DNA of 64,000 nucleotides, from NCBI RefSeq assembly GCF_001904725.1, contig NZ_MRCE01000023.1, positions 32,527 through 96,526 on the forward strand, in the 5' to 3' direction. Under the pieces are notes generated by a model. It had not been told where the DNA came from. It saw only the letters and a program-made list of their open reading frames with translations, and did no database searches. This document shows, piece after piece, positions 8,760 to 18,080 of this stretch. Position numbers and translations under genes: made by a program. Source of the DNA: Phormidium ambiguum IAM M-71 (lineage in GTDB: Bacteria > Cyanobacteriota > Cyanobacteriia > Cyanobacteriales > Aerosakkonemataceae). Position 1 is the stretch's first letter; every line of letters starts with the position of its first letter.

Positions 8760-9008
8760 TTAAATATTCTGACTGCTGATTTCGGTATCTTCTGTTGAAC
8801 GTTGTTGCTTGAGATTTTGTAGCTGTTGCAACAAAGTTTCCACTTCCACTTGCAGATTTAAAAGCTTGAGTTGTTGATCTGCCTGATACACCGACTTCAT
8901 CTTTTCCATCATGCGGACTTGATTAGTTAACACTTCGGAAATATTACTCGCTTCTTGAACAGCGATCGCAGGACGTTGAATAGTTGATGCAGATAAACCA
9001 GTTGCCAT
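8760..9008 (-). CDS. small coiled-coil protein, function unknown
   Basis: An 82-residue protein. After a 30-residue lead (SASTIQRPAIAVQEASNI), most of it is predicted to be helical coiled coil, with leucines regularly spaced (QLKLLNLQVEVETLLQQLQNL). No Cys, no membrane segment and no recognised domain. The ordered heptads and ordinary codon use suggest a real gene, though the site before its ATG is only a run of A. No operon partner: desA lies more than 300 bp downstream and an STRR array lies upstream. Confidence 0.55.
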   Translation of the reverse strand: MATGLSASTIQRPAIAVQEASNISEVLTNQVRMMEKMKSVYQADQQLKLLNLQVEVETLLQQLQNLKQQRSTEDTEISSQNI

Positions 9009-9109
9009 TTTTTTTCTTAGTTATATTTGCTTACTCACACCATCTTGTAAATTCTAACCTGTAACGTTAAGCAAAGTTAAGTTTTTTAAATATTAAATTT
9101 TCCTTAAGC

Positions 9110-9290
9110 CGGGAAAGGCAGAAGGGCAGAAGGCAGAAGGCAGAAGGGAAGAAAGGCAGAGGGCAGAAGGGCAGAAGGCAGAAGGGAAGAAAGGCAGAAG
9201 TAAAAAATTCACATTGTCCCCCTTTCCCCCTTTCCCCCTTTTCCCTTTTTTCCCTTGCTTTCCCACCTCCCCATCTCCCCCAATCCCCTT
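9110..9290. repeat. STRR array (GGCAGAA type) with adjoining pyrimidine tract
   Basis: About 90 bp of reiterated GGCAGAAGG / GGGAAGAAAGGCAG units, containing two copies of a roughly 35-40-bp higher-order unit, followed by a C/T-rich tract of CCCCCTTT and CCCTTTT units. This is the short tandemly repeated repetitive sequence class known from filamentous cyanobacteria. The open frame across it (9067-9297) is an artefact. Confidence 0.85.
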
Positions 9291-9352
9291 TGACCAATAA
9301 TGGAACCTGACAAGGTAAACTGAGGGTATATTTCGGAGTTTTTGTTATATCT

Positions 9353-10444
9353 GTGACTGCTAGTCTTTCCCTTGCTGACTCTAAACTAAAAAGCTGGCCT
9401 GGTCTTATCGAAGCCTATCGTCCTTATTTGCCAGTGACTTCCGACACGCCTGTAGTGACTTTGTTGGAAGGCAACACACCGTTAATTCCGGTTCCGGCGA
9501 TCGCTTCTCAGATCGGCAGACAAGTCCGGGTGTTCGTCAAATATGACGGACTGAATCCCACAGGAAGTTTTAAAGACCGAGGCATGACTTTGGCGATTTC
9601 TAAAGCTAAAGAAGCTGGTGCCAAAGCCGTTATTTGTGCGAGTACTGGTAACACATCAGCCGCTGCTGCTGCTTATGCGCGACGGGGCGGAATGCGAGCT
9701 TTTGTTTTAATTCCCGATGGTTATGTAGCATTGGGCAAATTAGCTCAAGCTTTACTTTATGGCGCAGAAGTGCTGGCAATTAAAGGTAACTTTGACGATG
9801 CACTGAAAATTGTCCGGGATATGGCGGAAAGCTATCCGGTAACTTTGGTTAACTCTGTCAACCCTTATCGGTTAGAAGGGCAGAAGACAGGCGCTTTTGA
9901 AGTAGTTGATGCTTTAGGTAATGCGCCAGATTGGTTGTGTATTCCCGTTGGTAACGCGGGTAATATCACTGCATATTGGATGGGCTTTTGTCAATACCAT
10001 CAAGAAGGAAAATGCGATCGCCTACCGCAAATGATGGGATTTCAAGCAGCCGGAGCCGCACCCATTGTTACAGGTAAACCAGTCGCTCATCCCGATACCA
10101 TAGCCACAGCCATTCGCATTGGCAACCCAGCGAGTTGGGAAAAAGCGATCGCAGCACAACAAGCAAGCCAAGGCGCATTTCACGCCGTCACCGACGAAGA
10201 AATTCTGGCAGCTTATCGCTTACTAGCTTCCGAAGAAGGGATTTTCTGCGAACCCGCTAGTGCTGCTTCCGTTGCCGGAATGCTCAAAGTTAAAGATCAA
10301 ATTCCCAACGGTGCCACAGTAGTTTGTGTCCTCACAGGGAACGGACTAAAAGACCCAGATACAGCAATTAAACACTGTGAAAACCAATTTAAGAACGGGG
10401 TGGAGCCGGTCTTGTCGGCGGTAGCTGAAGTGATGGGCTTTTAG
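9353..10444 (+). CDS. thrC: threonine synthase
   Basis: A 363-residue PLP enzyme that converts O-phospho-homoserine to threonine. [10 protein letters not shown] holds the PLP lysine (K74). [19 protein letters not shown] binds the phosphate/substrate, and [13 protein letters not shown] near the end is the usual C-terminal signature. Length matches the short bacterial-type threonine synthases. The start is GTG at 9353; a GGAG lies rather far upstream (about 15 nt), so the ribosome site is weak. The last 56 bp overlap the 3' end of the convergent coiled-coil gene. No other threonine gene is nearby. Confidence 0.93.
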   Translation: MTASLSLADSKLKSWPGLIEAYRPYLPVTSDTPVVTLLEGNTPLIPVPAIASQIGRQVRVFVKYDGLNPTGSFKDRGMTLAISKAKEAGAKAVICASTGNTSAAAAAYARRGGMRAFVLIPDGYVALGKLAQALLYGAEVLAIKGNFDDALKIVRDMAESYPVTLVNSVNPYRLEGQKTGAFEVVDALGNAPDWLCIPVGNAGNITAYWMGFCQYHQEGKCDRLPQMMGFQAAGAAPIVTGKPVAHPDTIATAIRIGNPASWEKAIAAQQASQGAFHAVTDEEILAAYRLLASEEGIFCEPASAASVAGMLKVKDQIPNGATVVCVLTGNGLKDPDTAIKHCENQFKNGVEPVLSAVAEVMGF

Positions 10445-10988
10445 TTTGAATTGGTAATTGTATAGGTTGTTTAGTTGATTCTGGCAACTTTAGAGGTTCT
10501 GGTTGCTTCTCCTCACTCTTAAGTTTTGGTGTAGTTTCCCCAGTGTCACCACCAGAATGTTTAGTGAGGAGATCTACCATATCGCTCAAAGCAGTGGTCA
10601 GGCTTTGGCGAGTATTGGCATGGTTTTCTTGTTCGATTTTTAAGGCTTTGGTTAGTTGTTCGCGTTCGATCGCCACTTTAATCAGTTTTTCCTGCAACTC
10701 CGCTACAGTTTGCAGTTGTTCTACCTCTTGAGAAATAGCCGCTACATCAAGATTTTCATCTGTTTTCAGGGTAATACCAGCCTTTAGTTGCTGGATTTCT
10801 GCCTTCAGTGTCTCTATCATTTCCTGTGATAGCTTAGCTTCTGCACGGCGTTGCTCAGCTTCCCGGTTGTAAAGCTCACTCCATTTGGTAGCAGTTTCCA
10901 AAGCCGCATCTCGATCGCGCAATGCTTCTGCTAACTGTTCCCGCAAAGCCTGAATTTCTCCAATCCACTGACTAACATCATGACTCAT
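10389..10988 (-). CDS. coiled-coil protein, function unknown
   Basis: A 199-residue soluble protein. Residues 1-140 are nearly all charged coiled coil ([36 protein letters not shown]). The remainder is a Pro/Lys/Thr-rich disordered tail ending [10 protein letters not shown]. The heptad order is too regular to be a shadow of thrC, and most of the gene lies outside it. Only the disordered tail overlaps thrC (56 bp, convergent). No catalytic motif seen; it could be structural or a scaffold. Confidence 0.7.
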   Translation of the reverse strand: MSHDVSQWIGEIQALREQLAEALRDRDAALETATKWSELYNREAEQRRAEAKLSQEMIETLKAEIQQLKAGITLKTDENLDVAAISQEVEQLQTVAELQEKLIKVAIEREQLTKALKIEQENHANTRQSLTTALSDMVDLLTKHSGGDTGETTPKLKSEEKQPEPLKLPESTKQPIQLPIQTKSPSLQLPPTRPAPPRS

Positions 10989-11205
10989 ATCTTTATTTCT
11001 TACTTATTAACAGCTGCTCATATAAAGAGAAAATGCCGATCCATACTCATCCAACTTTAATATCCCCTTTCGCATTGAGTATATAATCGCGGTTGAAACC
11101 GCCAAATCTTCTCAGAGGCTTTTAAAGTAGATTTGGTATTAGGTTTAAATATACTGGATTTTGCCAAACTAAAACTTATAAAATTTAACCTTTTCTTATT
11201 TTTCA

Positions 11206-11697
11206 ATGGCTATGATTACAAAATCTCAACGTACAGCATCCACCCTAAAACGCCTACGGAGGATTAGTTATGTATTAGATAATGCCATTCCCATTCCCGG
11301 AACAAAATTTCGTTTTGGTATCGATCCAATTTTAGGATTTATTCCAGGCGGAGGCGATACAGTTTCTGCTTTCTTCGCTGCTTACATCGTTTGGGAAGCA
11401 GCAACATTAGGATTACCAAAACCAATTTTAATGCGAATGTTTTCCAATATTCTCTATGATACTTTTGCCGGAAGCATCCCAGTAGCCGGAGACTTGTTTG
11501 ATTTTGCTTGGAAAGCTAACGCCAGAAATGTCGCTTTGTTAGAAGAGTACTTAAAATCACCTGAATCTAATGAAAAACCAGATAAATGGTTTTTGTTTTT
11601 ATTGTTAATTGGTTTGATTTTGTTTGTGGCAGTTGTTGGTACTATTAGCGTTTTAATAATTACCTTCTTTTTCAACTTAATTACAGGTAACAGATAA
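11206..11697 (+). CDS. DUF4112 membrane protein
   Basis: A 163-residue protein with the DUF4112 hallmarks: RRISYVLDNAIPIPGT, a Gly-rich DPILGFIPGGGDTVSAF, and SIPVAGDLFDFAWKAN followed by ARNVALLEEYL. A strong C-terminal hydrophobic helix (about 125-155) anchors it, and the Gly-rich middle is also membrane-like. Function is unknown. The alpha/beta hydrolase gene begins about 30 bp downstream on the same strand, so the two may be cotranscribed. Confidence 0.85.
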   Translation: MAMITKSQRTASTLKRLRRISYVLDNAIPIPGTKFRFGIDPILGFIPGGGDTVSAFFAAYIVWEAATLGLPKPILMRMFSNILYDTFAGSIPVAGDLFDFAWKANARNVALLEEYLKSPESNEKPDKWFLFLLLIGLILFVAVVGTISVLIITFFFNLITGNR

Positions 11698-11729
11698 CCT
11701 GAATACTTCAATAGTGGGGAGTGAATCAA

Positions 11730-12671
11730 ATGCAAGATTGGTGGTCAACAACATTTCCAAAAGGTCGGCAAACTATTACCATTACCGACGCTAACGGTTA
11801 TCCTGTAAAAATTGCTTATGGCGAAAAGGGTAAAGGTAAACCGCTATTTTTAGTACATGGGATTGGCAGTTGGAGTTATGGGTGGCGACACAACATCGAT
11901 CGACTTTCCCAACACTTCCGCGTCATTTGTTTCGATGCCAAGGGGCATGGTTTCTCAGATAAACCATTGTACGCCGAACAAGTAGGACATCAAATAATTG
12001 AAATTAAAAGAGTTATCGAAACTTTAGCTGATGAACCTGCCATAGTTGTAGCCATTTCTTTAGGCGCATTAGTAACATTAGGTGCCGCAAGTTCATATCC
12101 CGAATTATTTGCCAGTTTAATAGTAATTAATGTGCCAATCTTCCCCACCAGATTACCGAATCGGGCTATGAGATTATTATCTTATTTACCGATGGATTTA
12201 GTACAAACTGTAGATAATTTAAAACTTGCCAAAGCCTTTGCACCAATGGTGCGGCGACTCATCGAAATTGAACGACACGAAGTAGTAGTTAATCCAGAAT
12301 CAATTACTTCGGAAGATATTTATTGGATTTCTTACCCTTATACTAACTTTACCAACGCTATTACCAAATATGCCGAAGAATTGCGAAATTCCGCTAAAGA
12401 AATTGAACGTTTACTGAATAAAGAGCCAAACATTATCAGTAAAATTCAAGAAAACTTACCAAAAATTAATTGTCCAACTTTAATTTTGTGGGGAGAACAA
12501 GACCAATGGTTTGAGGTAAGTAATGGAAAAAAATTACAACTCCGTTTGCCTGGTTCTCAATTAAAGATATTACCAGATTGTGGACACGACCCTTCTGCAA
12601 GTTGTCCAGAAATTGTCAATGAAGCAATTTTAGAGTTCTTACGGGATACTAATTTTGTTAGTGTAAATTAA
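11730..12671 (+). CDS. alpha/beta hydrolase
   Basis: A 313-residue alpha/beta hydrolase. It has the oxyanion loop LVHGIGSWSYGW, a nucleophile elbow AISLGA (Ser), an acidic strand LILWGEQDQW and the catalytic His in PDCGHDPS, so the triad looks complete. I start at ATG 11730, nine bases after GGGGA; GTG at 11721 sits directly on that GGGGA and is unlikely. Substrate unknown; the family includes esterases and epoxide or haloalkane hydrolases. It follows the DUF4112 gene closely. Confidence 0.88.
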   Translation: MQDWWSTTFPKGRQTITITDANGYPVKIAYGEKGKGKPLFLVHGIGSWSYGWRHNIDRLSQHFRVICFDAKGHGFSDKPLYAEQVGHQIIEIKRVIETLADEPAIVVAISLGALVTLGAASSYPELFASLIVINVPIFPTRLPNRAMRLLSYLPMDLVQTVDNLKLAKAFAPMVRRLIEIERHEVVVNPESITSEDIYWISYPYTNFTNAITKYAEELRNSAKEIERLLNKEPNIISKIQENLPKINCPTLILWGEQDQWFEVSNGKKLQLRLPGSQLKILPDCGHDPSASCPEIVNEAILEFLRDTNFVSVN

Positions 12672-12712
12672 TGGTTGAATCTCTTGTTTACCAATAAAGG
12701 TATCAGCAATTT

Positions 12713-14413
12713 TCAATTAGTTAAAGGTAAGATAACTGTGAAAGTTGAGCCGATTCCGATTTCACTTTGGAAAAATATTTGACCTTTTAATAATTCCACA
12801 TATTTTTTGACAATAGCTAAACCGAGTCCAGAACCTGTAATATTATTCACGTTACTTCCCCGATAAAATGGATCGAATAAGTGCGATCGATCTTCGTGTG
12901 GAATCCCAATACCTCGATCGATTACTTGAAAAATTGCTTGTTCTTTTTCAAGAGAAAGCAATAATTTAACAGTACTATCTTGGGGAGAATATTTTAACGC
13001 ATTAGATAATAAATTAGAGAGGACATAGCGCAACCACTGTTCATCAAAATGAAACAATGAATCTTGTTTTCCTTGACAGGTAAAATTGAGTTCATGAGCG
13101 CGATCGTCAGAAATTTGTAATTCTTCTAATAATTGTTGACAAAAATAGGCTAAATTCACAGGTGTAAGATTAGCTTGAACTTTTCCTGGCTCAGTTCTTC
13201 CGATAACTAAAAGATCTTCGATTAATCTAATCATTTGTTGAGCCGAGATTTGAATTTGTTCTAAAAACTTATTTCTTCTTGCTTCTGACAGTATACGATC
13301 GTTCATTTGAATAGCTTGAGCCGACATAATAATCGCACTTAGTGGATTGCGGAATTCATGAAAAACCATCGATATAAACTGGGATTTTAGATGATTAAGT
13401 TCCTGTTCTTTTTCTAAAGCACGAGATACTTCTTCTGTGTGTTCTTTTAGTTGTTGATTAGCTTGAACTAATTCAGTTGTTTGATGTTTTACTACTTCCT
13501 GCAATGTTTCCACAACATTATATAGTTCCATCGGATCGAGCGATCGCAAAATACTACTTTGAGTCACAATACCTAAAAGTTCACCTACTTTACCAACCAC
13601 TACTAAACGACGCACTAATCGTTTTTGCATCTCCTGATGCGCTAACCACAAAGAATCTTCTGGATGAAGACAAAATAATGGTTGACTCATCACAGATTCT
13701 GCTAATATTCCCGCTAAATTTAAACCCAAAATTTGCATTTGTACAATGTCTCTTTCCGTCACTATTCCCAAAGGAAGAAAATGTTCATCATTTATTGGTG
13801 AAGTAATGACAATTGAACTCACTTGATGTTGATTCATTAATTGAGCTAAATTCAAAACTGAAGTATTAGCCGCCGCATGAATTACTTTTTTGGACATCAC
13901 ATCGCCCACTCGACGAATCGCCAGTAAAGTGCTCGGTTGTAAAAGACGACGAATAGTTCCTGGTGTAACAACACCGACTAATTTTCCCCAGTTGTCTACA
14001 ATTGGTAAATGTCTAATTTGATGTTTATTTAATAAATTTAAAGCAACAAAAACATCTGTAAAATTAGATAAAGACAAAGTAACAATTTCTGGGGTCATAA
14101 TTGCAGAAACCGTTACATCAAAATTTTGCCCTGTTGCCACTAATTTTACTATGTCCCTTTCTGTAACTATGCCTTGAATATAATTATTTTCCGCTACTAA
14201 AACACAACAATTGACTTCATCTTCAGCTAAATTAGAAGACAGAGAAGCATCAATTAAACTAGAATTTTGGCTATTGATTTTTATTTGAGGATCTAAAACA
14301 CAGTTTCTACCTCTAACTTGATTCATCAAAGACAGCATTTCCAGCAATGATGTATTAGGGGATACTATTAATGGATGGCAGTCAATGGCTTGTTCTGGGT
14401 TGGGGAAGTGCAT
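12713..14413 (-). CDS. orphan sensor histidine kinase with four CBS domains
   Basis: A 566-residue kinase with no membrane helix. Four CBS domains occupy about residues 10-290: GIVTERDIVKL; VSAIMTPEIVTL; VGDVMSKKVI with LGIVTERDIVQ; and VMSQPLFCL with LLGIVTQSSIL. A coiled coil (300-345) leads to HisKA with the phospho-accepting H352 in FHEFRNPLSAI. The ATPase domain has the N box LSNLLSNALKYSP, G1 DRGIGIPHED and G2 GSGLGLAIVKK. CBS pairs usually bind adenine nucleotides, so it may sense energy state in the cytosol. No response regulator is adjacent. Confidence 0.9.
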   Translation of the reverse strand: MHFPNPEQAIDCHPLIVSPNTSLLEMLSLMNQVRGRNCVLDPQIKINSQNSSLIDASLSSNLAEDEVNCCVLVAENNYIQGIVTERDIVKLVATGQNFDVTVSAIMTPEIVTLSLSNFTDVFVALNLLNKHQIRHLPIVDNWGKLVGVVTPGTIRRLLQPSTLLAIRRVGDVMSKKVIHAAANTSVLNLAQLMNQHQVSSIVITSPINDEHFLPLGIVTERDIVQMQILGLNLAGILAESVMSQPLFCLHPEDSLWLAHQEMQKRLVRRLVVVGKVGELLGIVTQSSILRSLDPMELYNVVETLQEVVKHQTTELVQANQQLKEHTEEVSRALEKEQELNHLKSQFISMVFHEFRNPLSAIIMSAQAIQMNDRILSEARRNKFLEQIQISAQQMIRLIEDLLVIGRTEPGKVQANLTPVNLAYFCQQLLEELQISDDRAHELNFTCQGKQDSLFHFDEQWLRYVLSNLLSNALKYSPQDSTVKLLLSLEKEQAIFQVIDRGIGIPHEDRSHLFDPFYRGSNVNNITGSGLGLAIVKKYVELLKGQIFFQSEIGIGSTFTVILPLTN

Positions 14414-14779
14414 ATATGAAGAGAATAACTGAGCAGACGAGTCATGTATACTAGAGTAACTAAATTTACTTACTAAATATTTAAAGAATTGCTGATTTTT
14501 TTACGAATAACGCCAAGTACTAGTTTGTGGGTTTTGGTCGGTATTGGTAATGCTTAATCCGAGCAATTTTTTGGCTCCGACTATCTTACGTAACTAGCAT
14601 AATACTTAGTAAAATTTCTAGGTACTTTGTTCTTGGCCAGTGCTTTAACACTACAAAGTACCTTTTGAAGATGATTTTTTGGTAAGTTCTCACAAAATAG
14701 AAAGATCTTCGGTAGCTCGCTGCATCTCTTAAGAGATCGTGCAATAATGATCCTTCTGTGACCTAACGATCGCGCTTCC
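14414..14779. other. divergent intergenic region with a long-loop inverted repeat
   Basis: 366 bp between the histidine kinase start and the 14780 gene. It holds an 11-bp perfect inverted repeat AGGTACTTTGT (14620-14630) / ACAAAGTACCT (14653-14663), and inside the loop a second pair AGTG/CACT. No ORF that I trust; the frame at 14581-14844 overlaps the next gene in antisense. The repeat could be an operator or an RNA hairpin. Confidence 0.5.
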
Positions 14780-15808
14780 ATGCCTGAATATCCTCTGTCC
14801 CAAGAAGACCTCGCATCTGCCTTAGAAGGTATCAGCGATATCAACTTTCAACTCCCCGATCCTGAAGACGAACAAATTCCCGATCATGAATTTCAAGAAC
14901 AGTTAGATACTGCTTGGCAAGTTTGCGATCGCTTCGATCTGCTAACCGAAATTTGGCGAGGACGCATTTTAAGGGCGATCCGTGACAGAGAAAAAAAACG
15001 CGGCGAAGGCAGAGGTAGCGGCTTTTTAAATTGGCTAAAAGAACGAGAAATTAGCAAAAGTCAGGCATATTCCTTAATTGAACTGGCTAATAGTGCCGAT
15101 ACCCTCCTAGAAGAAGGAAAACTAGATCCAAATGCGATCAGAAATTTTAGTAAACGTGCTTTTGTAGAAACAGCAAAGTCTTCTCCAGAAGTACAACAAA
15201 TGGTGACAGAAGCAGCCCAAAAAGGCGATCGCATCACTCGCCGCGAAGTCCGTCAATTAACCGATGAATGGACAGCAATGAGTTCCGAACTCGTCCCCGA
15301 AGAAGTAAAAGCCAAAGTTGCCGATCATACCCTTCCTTCTCGCTACCTGACACCTTTGGTAAAAGAATTAGGTAAATTACCCGAATCTCATGTTAGTTTC
15401 CTGCAAGAAGAAGTTGCCGAAGAACCAACAGTAGATAAAGTAAAACAGATAACTTCTGATGCGCGGAATTTAGCCAAATATCTTGATGCCGCTGCTCAAG
15501 TTCAAGCAATTAATCAATCATCAATCGATGTAGAATTAGCATTAGAAGATGCCTTACGAGTTGGTTGTTTAAATACCGCTTCTGACTTAGTAAAACAAGC
15601 AGCACAACTAGAACAAACGATCGCCAAATTTTTCACAACTTGGAAACGTTTAGGCAGTTTAGCCGATCGACTTTACGTAGACACAGGCGCGAGTACACCA
15701 CATTTGCGATCGCTCCTCTCCTGCATCGAACGTCTCTCCGGTGAAGTCATCGAAGTCCCCTTAGATGACGAAGGGCAACAAATTGTTCGCCTCAGAATTC
15801 TCAGTTAG
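14780..15808 (+). CDS. conserved hypothetical protein, possibly DNA-binding
   Basis: A 342-residue soluble protein with an acidic N-terminus (DLASALEGISDINFQLPDPE). A basic segment (DREKKRGEGRGSGFLNWLKE) follows, then helix-turn-helix-like text REISKSQAYSLIELANSAD, where ISKSQAY reads like a recognition helix. The rest is mostly helical (EVRQLTDEW; DARNLAKYLDAAAQ). It loosely resembles the helical part of ParB-like or plasmid-partition proteins, but I cannot assign a family. Single gene; an STRR array begins at its stop. Confidence 0.75.
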   Translation: MPEYPLSQEDLASALEGISDINFQLPDPEDEQIPDHEFQEQLDTAWQVCDRFDLLTEIWRGRILRAIRDREKKRGEGRGSGFLNWLKEREISKSQAYSLIELANSADTLLEEGKLDPNAIRNFSKRAFVETAKSSPEVQQMVTEAAQKGDRITRREVRQLTDEWTAMSSELVPEEVKAKVADHTLPSRYLTPLVKELGKLPESHVSFLQEEVAEEPTVDKVKQITSDARNLAKYLDAAAQVQAINQSSIDVELALEDALRVGCLNTASDLVKQAAQLEQTIAKFFTTWKRLGSLADRLYVDTGASTPHLRSLLSCIERLSGEVIEVPLDDEGQQIVRLRILS

Positions 15809-15811
15809 GCA

Positions 15812-15985
15812 GAAGAGGTAGGGAGCAGGGGAGCAGGGGAGCAGAGGGGCAGGGGAGCAGGGGAGACAAGGAGAATTTTATCTTTCTTCCCTTCTGCCTT
15901 TCTTTCCTTCTGCCTTTCTTTCCTTCTGCCTTCTGCCTTCTGCCTTCTGCCTTTCTTCCCTCTGCCTGCTGCCTTTCTTCCCAGT
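15812..15985. repeat. STRR array (GGGGAGCA then TTCTGCC units)
   Basis: The left part repeats GGGGAGCAG about six times; the right part repeats TTCTGCC with CTTTC interruptions. Orientation switches from purine-rich to pyrimidine-rich, giving potential long hairpins. It lies between convergent genes, and the frame at 15801-16013 across it is an artefact. Confidence 0.85.
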
Positions 15986-15987
15986 CC

Positions 15988-16839
15988 CTAATTCTTAATT
16001 CCCGTAGTAGCAATACCCCGAATAAATTGCTTTTGTCCTACTAAGAAAAGTAATACAACTGGCACAGTAGCAATTACCACAGCAGCCATTAACAAAGGCC
16101 AATTATTCGTAAATTGTTCTTGAAACTCTGCCAAAGCCAACTGTATTGTTCTTAACTCAGGTCGAGTCGTAAAAACCAAAGGTTTAAACAAATCATTCCA
16201 CTCACCTATAAAAGTGAACAAAAACAAAGTTACCAAAGCAGGACGCGACAAAGGAATCATCAAATTCCAGAGAATTTGTAGCCGATTTGCACCATCCAAA
16301 GCAGCAGCTTCTTCCAATTCTATAGGTACAGTTTGAAAATATTGCCGCATTAAAAAAATCCCAAAACCGCTAGCAGCAGTTGGTAAAATTAACGCCCAAT
16401 AAGTATTAATTAAATGTCCCCATTTCAGCACCAAAAAAATAGGAATTACTAATAATTGAAAAGGAATTACCAAAGTAGCCAAAATAATTATTAGCAAAGC
16501 TTGGCGACCACGAAATCGCAATCTAGCCAAAGCATAACCTGCCAAAGCTGATGTCACAACCTGAAATGCCGTTACTGCCAAAGCCACCAAAGTAGAATTA
16601 GCAAACGCCAGCAAAAAATTGCCTCGCCGCCACGCTTCCTGGTAATTCTCAAAAGTTAGTTTAGCTGGCAAGCCACTACTAGGAATCGCCCCTGGAAGAG
16701 CAAAGGAAGTCAAAAAAACCACCAGCAAGGGTAGTAAGACCAGGAAAGCACCAAAAACCAGCAAAACTGGGTTTAACCATGCCAGAATAGGGATCGGGAA
16801 ATTCGGTGTAGTAGTCGGCTGAGATTCAGGTTGATTCAT
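15988..16839 (-). CDS. carbohydrate ABC transporter permease (MalG/GgtD type)
   Basis: A 283-residue inner-membrane permease with about six hydrophobic helices. The cytoplasmic EAA loop reads ELEEAAALDGANRLQILWNLMIPLSRP, matching the MalG/UgpE branch. It would pair with a MalF-type permease, a solute-binding protein and an ATPase, none of which lies in this window. Cyanobacterial sugar ABC genes are often dispersed, so an orphan location is not odd. Substrate unknown (sugar, glucosylglycerol or trehalose are family options). Confidence 0.88.
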   Translation of the reverse strand: MNQPESQPTTTPNFPIPILAWLNPVLLVFGAFLVLLPLLVVFLTSFALPGAIPSSGLPAKLTFENYQEAWRRGNFLLAFANSTLVALAVTAFQVVTSALAGYALARLRFRGRQALLIIILATLVIPFQLLVIPIFLVLKWGHLINTYWALILPTAASGFGIFLMRQYFQTVPIELEEAAALDGANRLQILWNLMIPLSRPALVTLFLFTFIGEWNDLFKPLVFTTRPELRTIQLALAEFQEQFTNNWPLLMAAVVIATVPVVLLFLVGQKQFIRGIATTGIKN

Positions 16840-17189
16840 AAGTAAAGTCAGTATAGAAACATTTTTTAGGTATCGATTTTCTGAACATTGAGCAAATAAC
16901 TGAATAGTTGCCTACAATAACAGACTAGGTATTAACTACAGCGATCGTACCCAGGCTAGATATCAGTTTGGCAGATTGCAGTTAATGATAAAGTAAGTCG
17001 AATCATGACTTGGCGAGAAAAATCAGTGATTTCTGGTGATTCTGGTAAATTGTATCTAATAATGCAGGGTAGCTTTTATCGCCCTAAATCTCAGCCTCTT
17101 GTCGATTTCGGTTCGCGTAGCGTGCGCGTAGCGCATATCGACCAATATCTACCATATCTACCAATTAAAGTCGAGGAGACAAGTTACTT
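16840..17189. other. ado upstream region with GCGTAGCG palindromic repeat
   Basis: 350 bp containing the ado promoter region. At 17105-17146 there is a compact set of GCGTAGCG and GCGCGTAGCGCA units inside a larger TCGAT...ATCGA frame, similar to the insertion in DUF29. GAGGAG precedes the ado ATG. The open frame 17005-17220 crosses the repeat and overlaps ado, so I do not call it. Confidence 0.5.
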
Positions 17190-17885
17190 ATGCCGCAGCT
17201 TGAAGCCAGTGCAGAACTAGACTTTCACAGCGAGAACTATAAAGACGCTTACAGCCGGATTAATGCGATCGTAATAGAAGGCGAACAAGAAGCCCACGAA
17301 AATTATATTCAACTGGCGGAACTGCTACCGGATCACAAGGAAGAGTTAATTCGACTTTCCAAAATGGAAAGTCGCCATAAGAAAGGATTTGAAGCTTGTG
17401 GTCGTAATCTCCAAGTGACACCGGACATGGTATTTGCCCGTGAGTTCTTTGCCAAACTGCATCAAAATTTCCAAGATGCACTAGCCGAAGGCAAAGTAGT
17501 TACTTGTTTGCTGATTCAAGCTTTAATTATTGAGTGTTTTGCGATCGCAGCATACAACATTTACATCCCTGTTGCCGATCCATTTGCCCGCAAAATCACC
17601 GAAGGCGTAGTCAAAGACGAATATTCACACCTCAACTTTGGTGAAGAATGGCTCAAAGCCAATTTTGCCGCCTCAAAAGCTGAATTAGAAGCAGCAAATC
17701 GGCAAAACCTACCCATTGTTTGGCAAATGCTCAATCAAGTTGCAGACGATGCTCATGTTTTGGCAATGGAAAAAGAAGCTTTGGTTGAGGATTTTATGAT
17801 CGCTTATGGCGAAGCTTTAAGTAATATTGGCTTCACCACAGGCGAGATTATGCGGATGTCAGCTTACGGATTGGCAGCTGCCTAA
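17190..17885 (+). CDS. ado: aldehyde-deformylating oxygenase
   Basis: A 231-residue soluble ferritin-like di-iron enzyme that turns long-chain fatty aldehydes into alkanes/alkenes plus formate, using O2 and reducing power from ferredoxin. The six iron ligands sit at the positions known for cyanobacterial ADO: E32, E60 and H63 (MESRHKKGF), E115 ([10 protein letters not shown]), E144 and H147 ([13 protein letters not shown]). GAGGAG about 12 nt upstream supports the ATG. A terminator hairpin follows, then aar on the same strand, its partner that supplies the aldehyde. Confidence 0.97.
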   Translation: MPQLEASAELDFHSENYKDAYSRINAIVIEGEQEAHENYIQLAELLPDHKEELIRLSKMESRHKKGFEACGRNLQVTPDMVFAREFFAKLHQNFQDALAEGKVVTCLLIQALIIECFAIAAYNIYIPVADPFARKITEGVVKDEYSHLNFGEEWLKANFAASKAELEAANRQNLPIVWQMLNQVADDAHVLAMEKEALVEDFMIAYGEALSNIGFTTGEIMRMSAYGLAAA

Positions 17886-17960
17886 TCAATGCCACAAGGT
17901 ATCCTAAAAGCTCTTAAACAAACCGTGCTGATAGGAAAAGCAGGCAAAATGAATACTCAT

Positions 17961-17990
17961 GCCGATTAGCCAATAATTATCCTAATCGGC
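17961..17990 (+). terminator. terminator between ado and aar
   Basis: GCCGATTAG (17961-17969) pairs perfectly with CTAATCGGC (17982-17990), followed by AATTTTGTGT. It suggests that ado can end here and aar has its own promoter or is expressed by readthrough. Confidence 0.75.
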
Positions 17991-18080
17991 AATTTTGTGT
18001 ATGATTTTTTCACTGCGAATAACTGGATTTCGTTTTAACCTTTACTTCAGGCTAAATAATAGGTCTGCTTAAAAGAATTC

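Noticed and set aside
9067..9297. 76-codon frame across the repeat array
   Set aside because: Its product is Gly/Lys/Phe/Pro low complexity from GGCAGAA-type repeats.
14581..14844. 87-codon minus-strand frame
   Set aside because: It overlaps the start of the 14780 gene antisense and runs through the inverted repeat; composition is not protein-like.
15801..16013. 70-codon frame next to the ABC permease
   Set aside because: Encoded almost wholly by STRR units.
17005..17220. 71-codon frame before ado
   Set aside because: It crosses the GCGTAGCG repeat and overlaps the ado start in another frame; no family resemblance.
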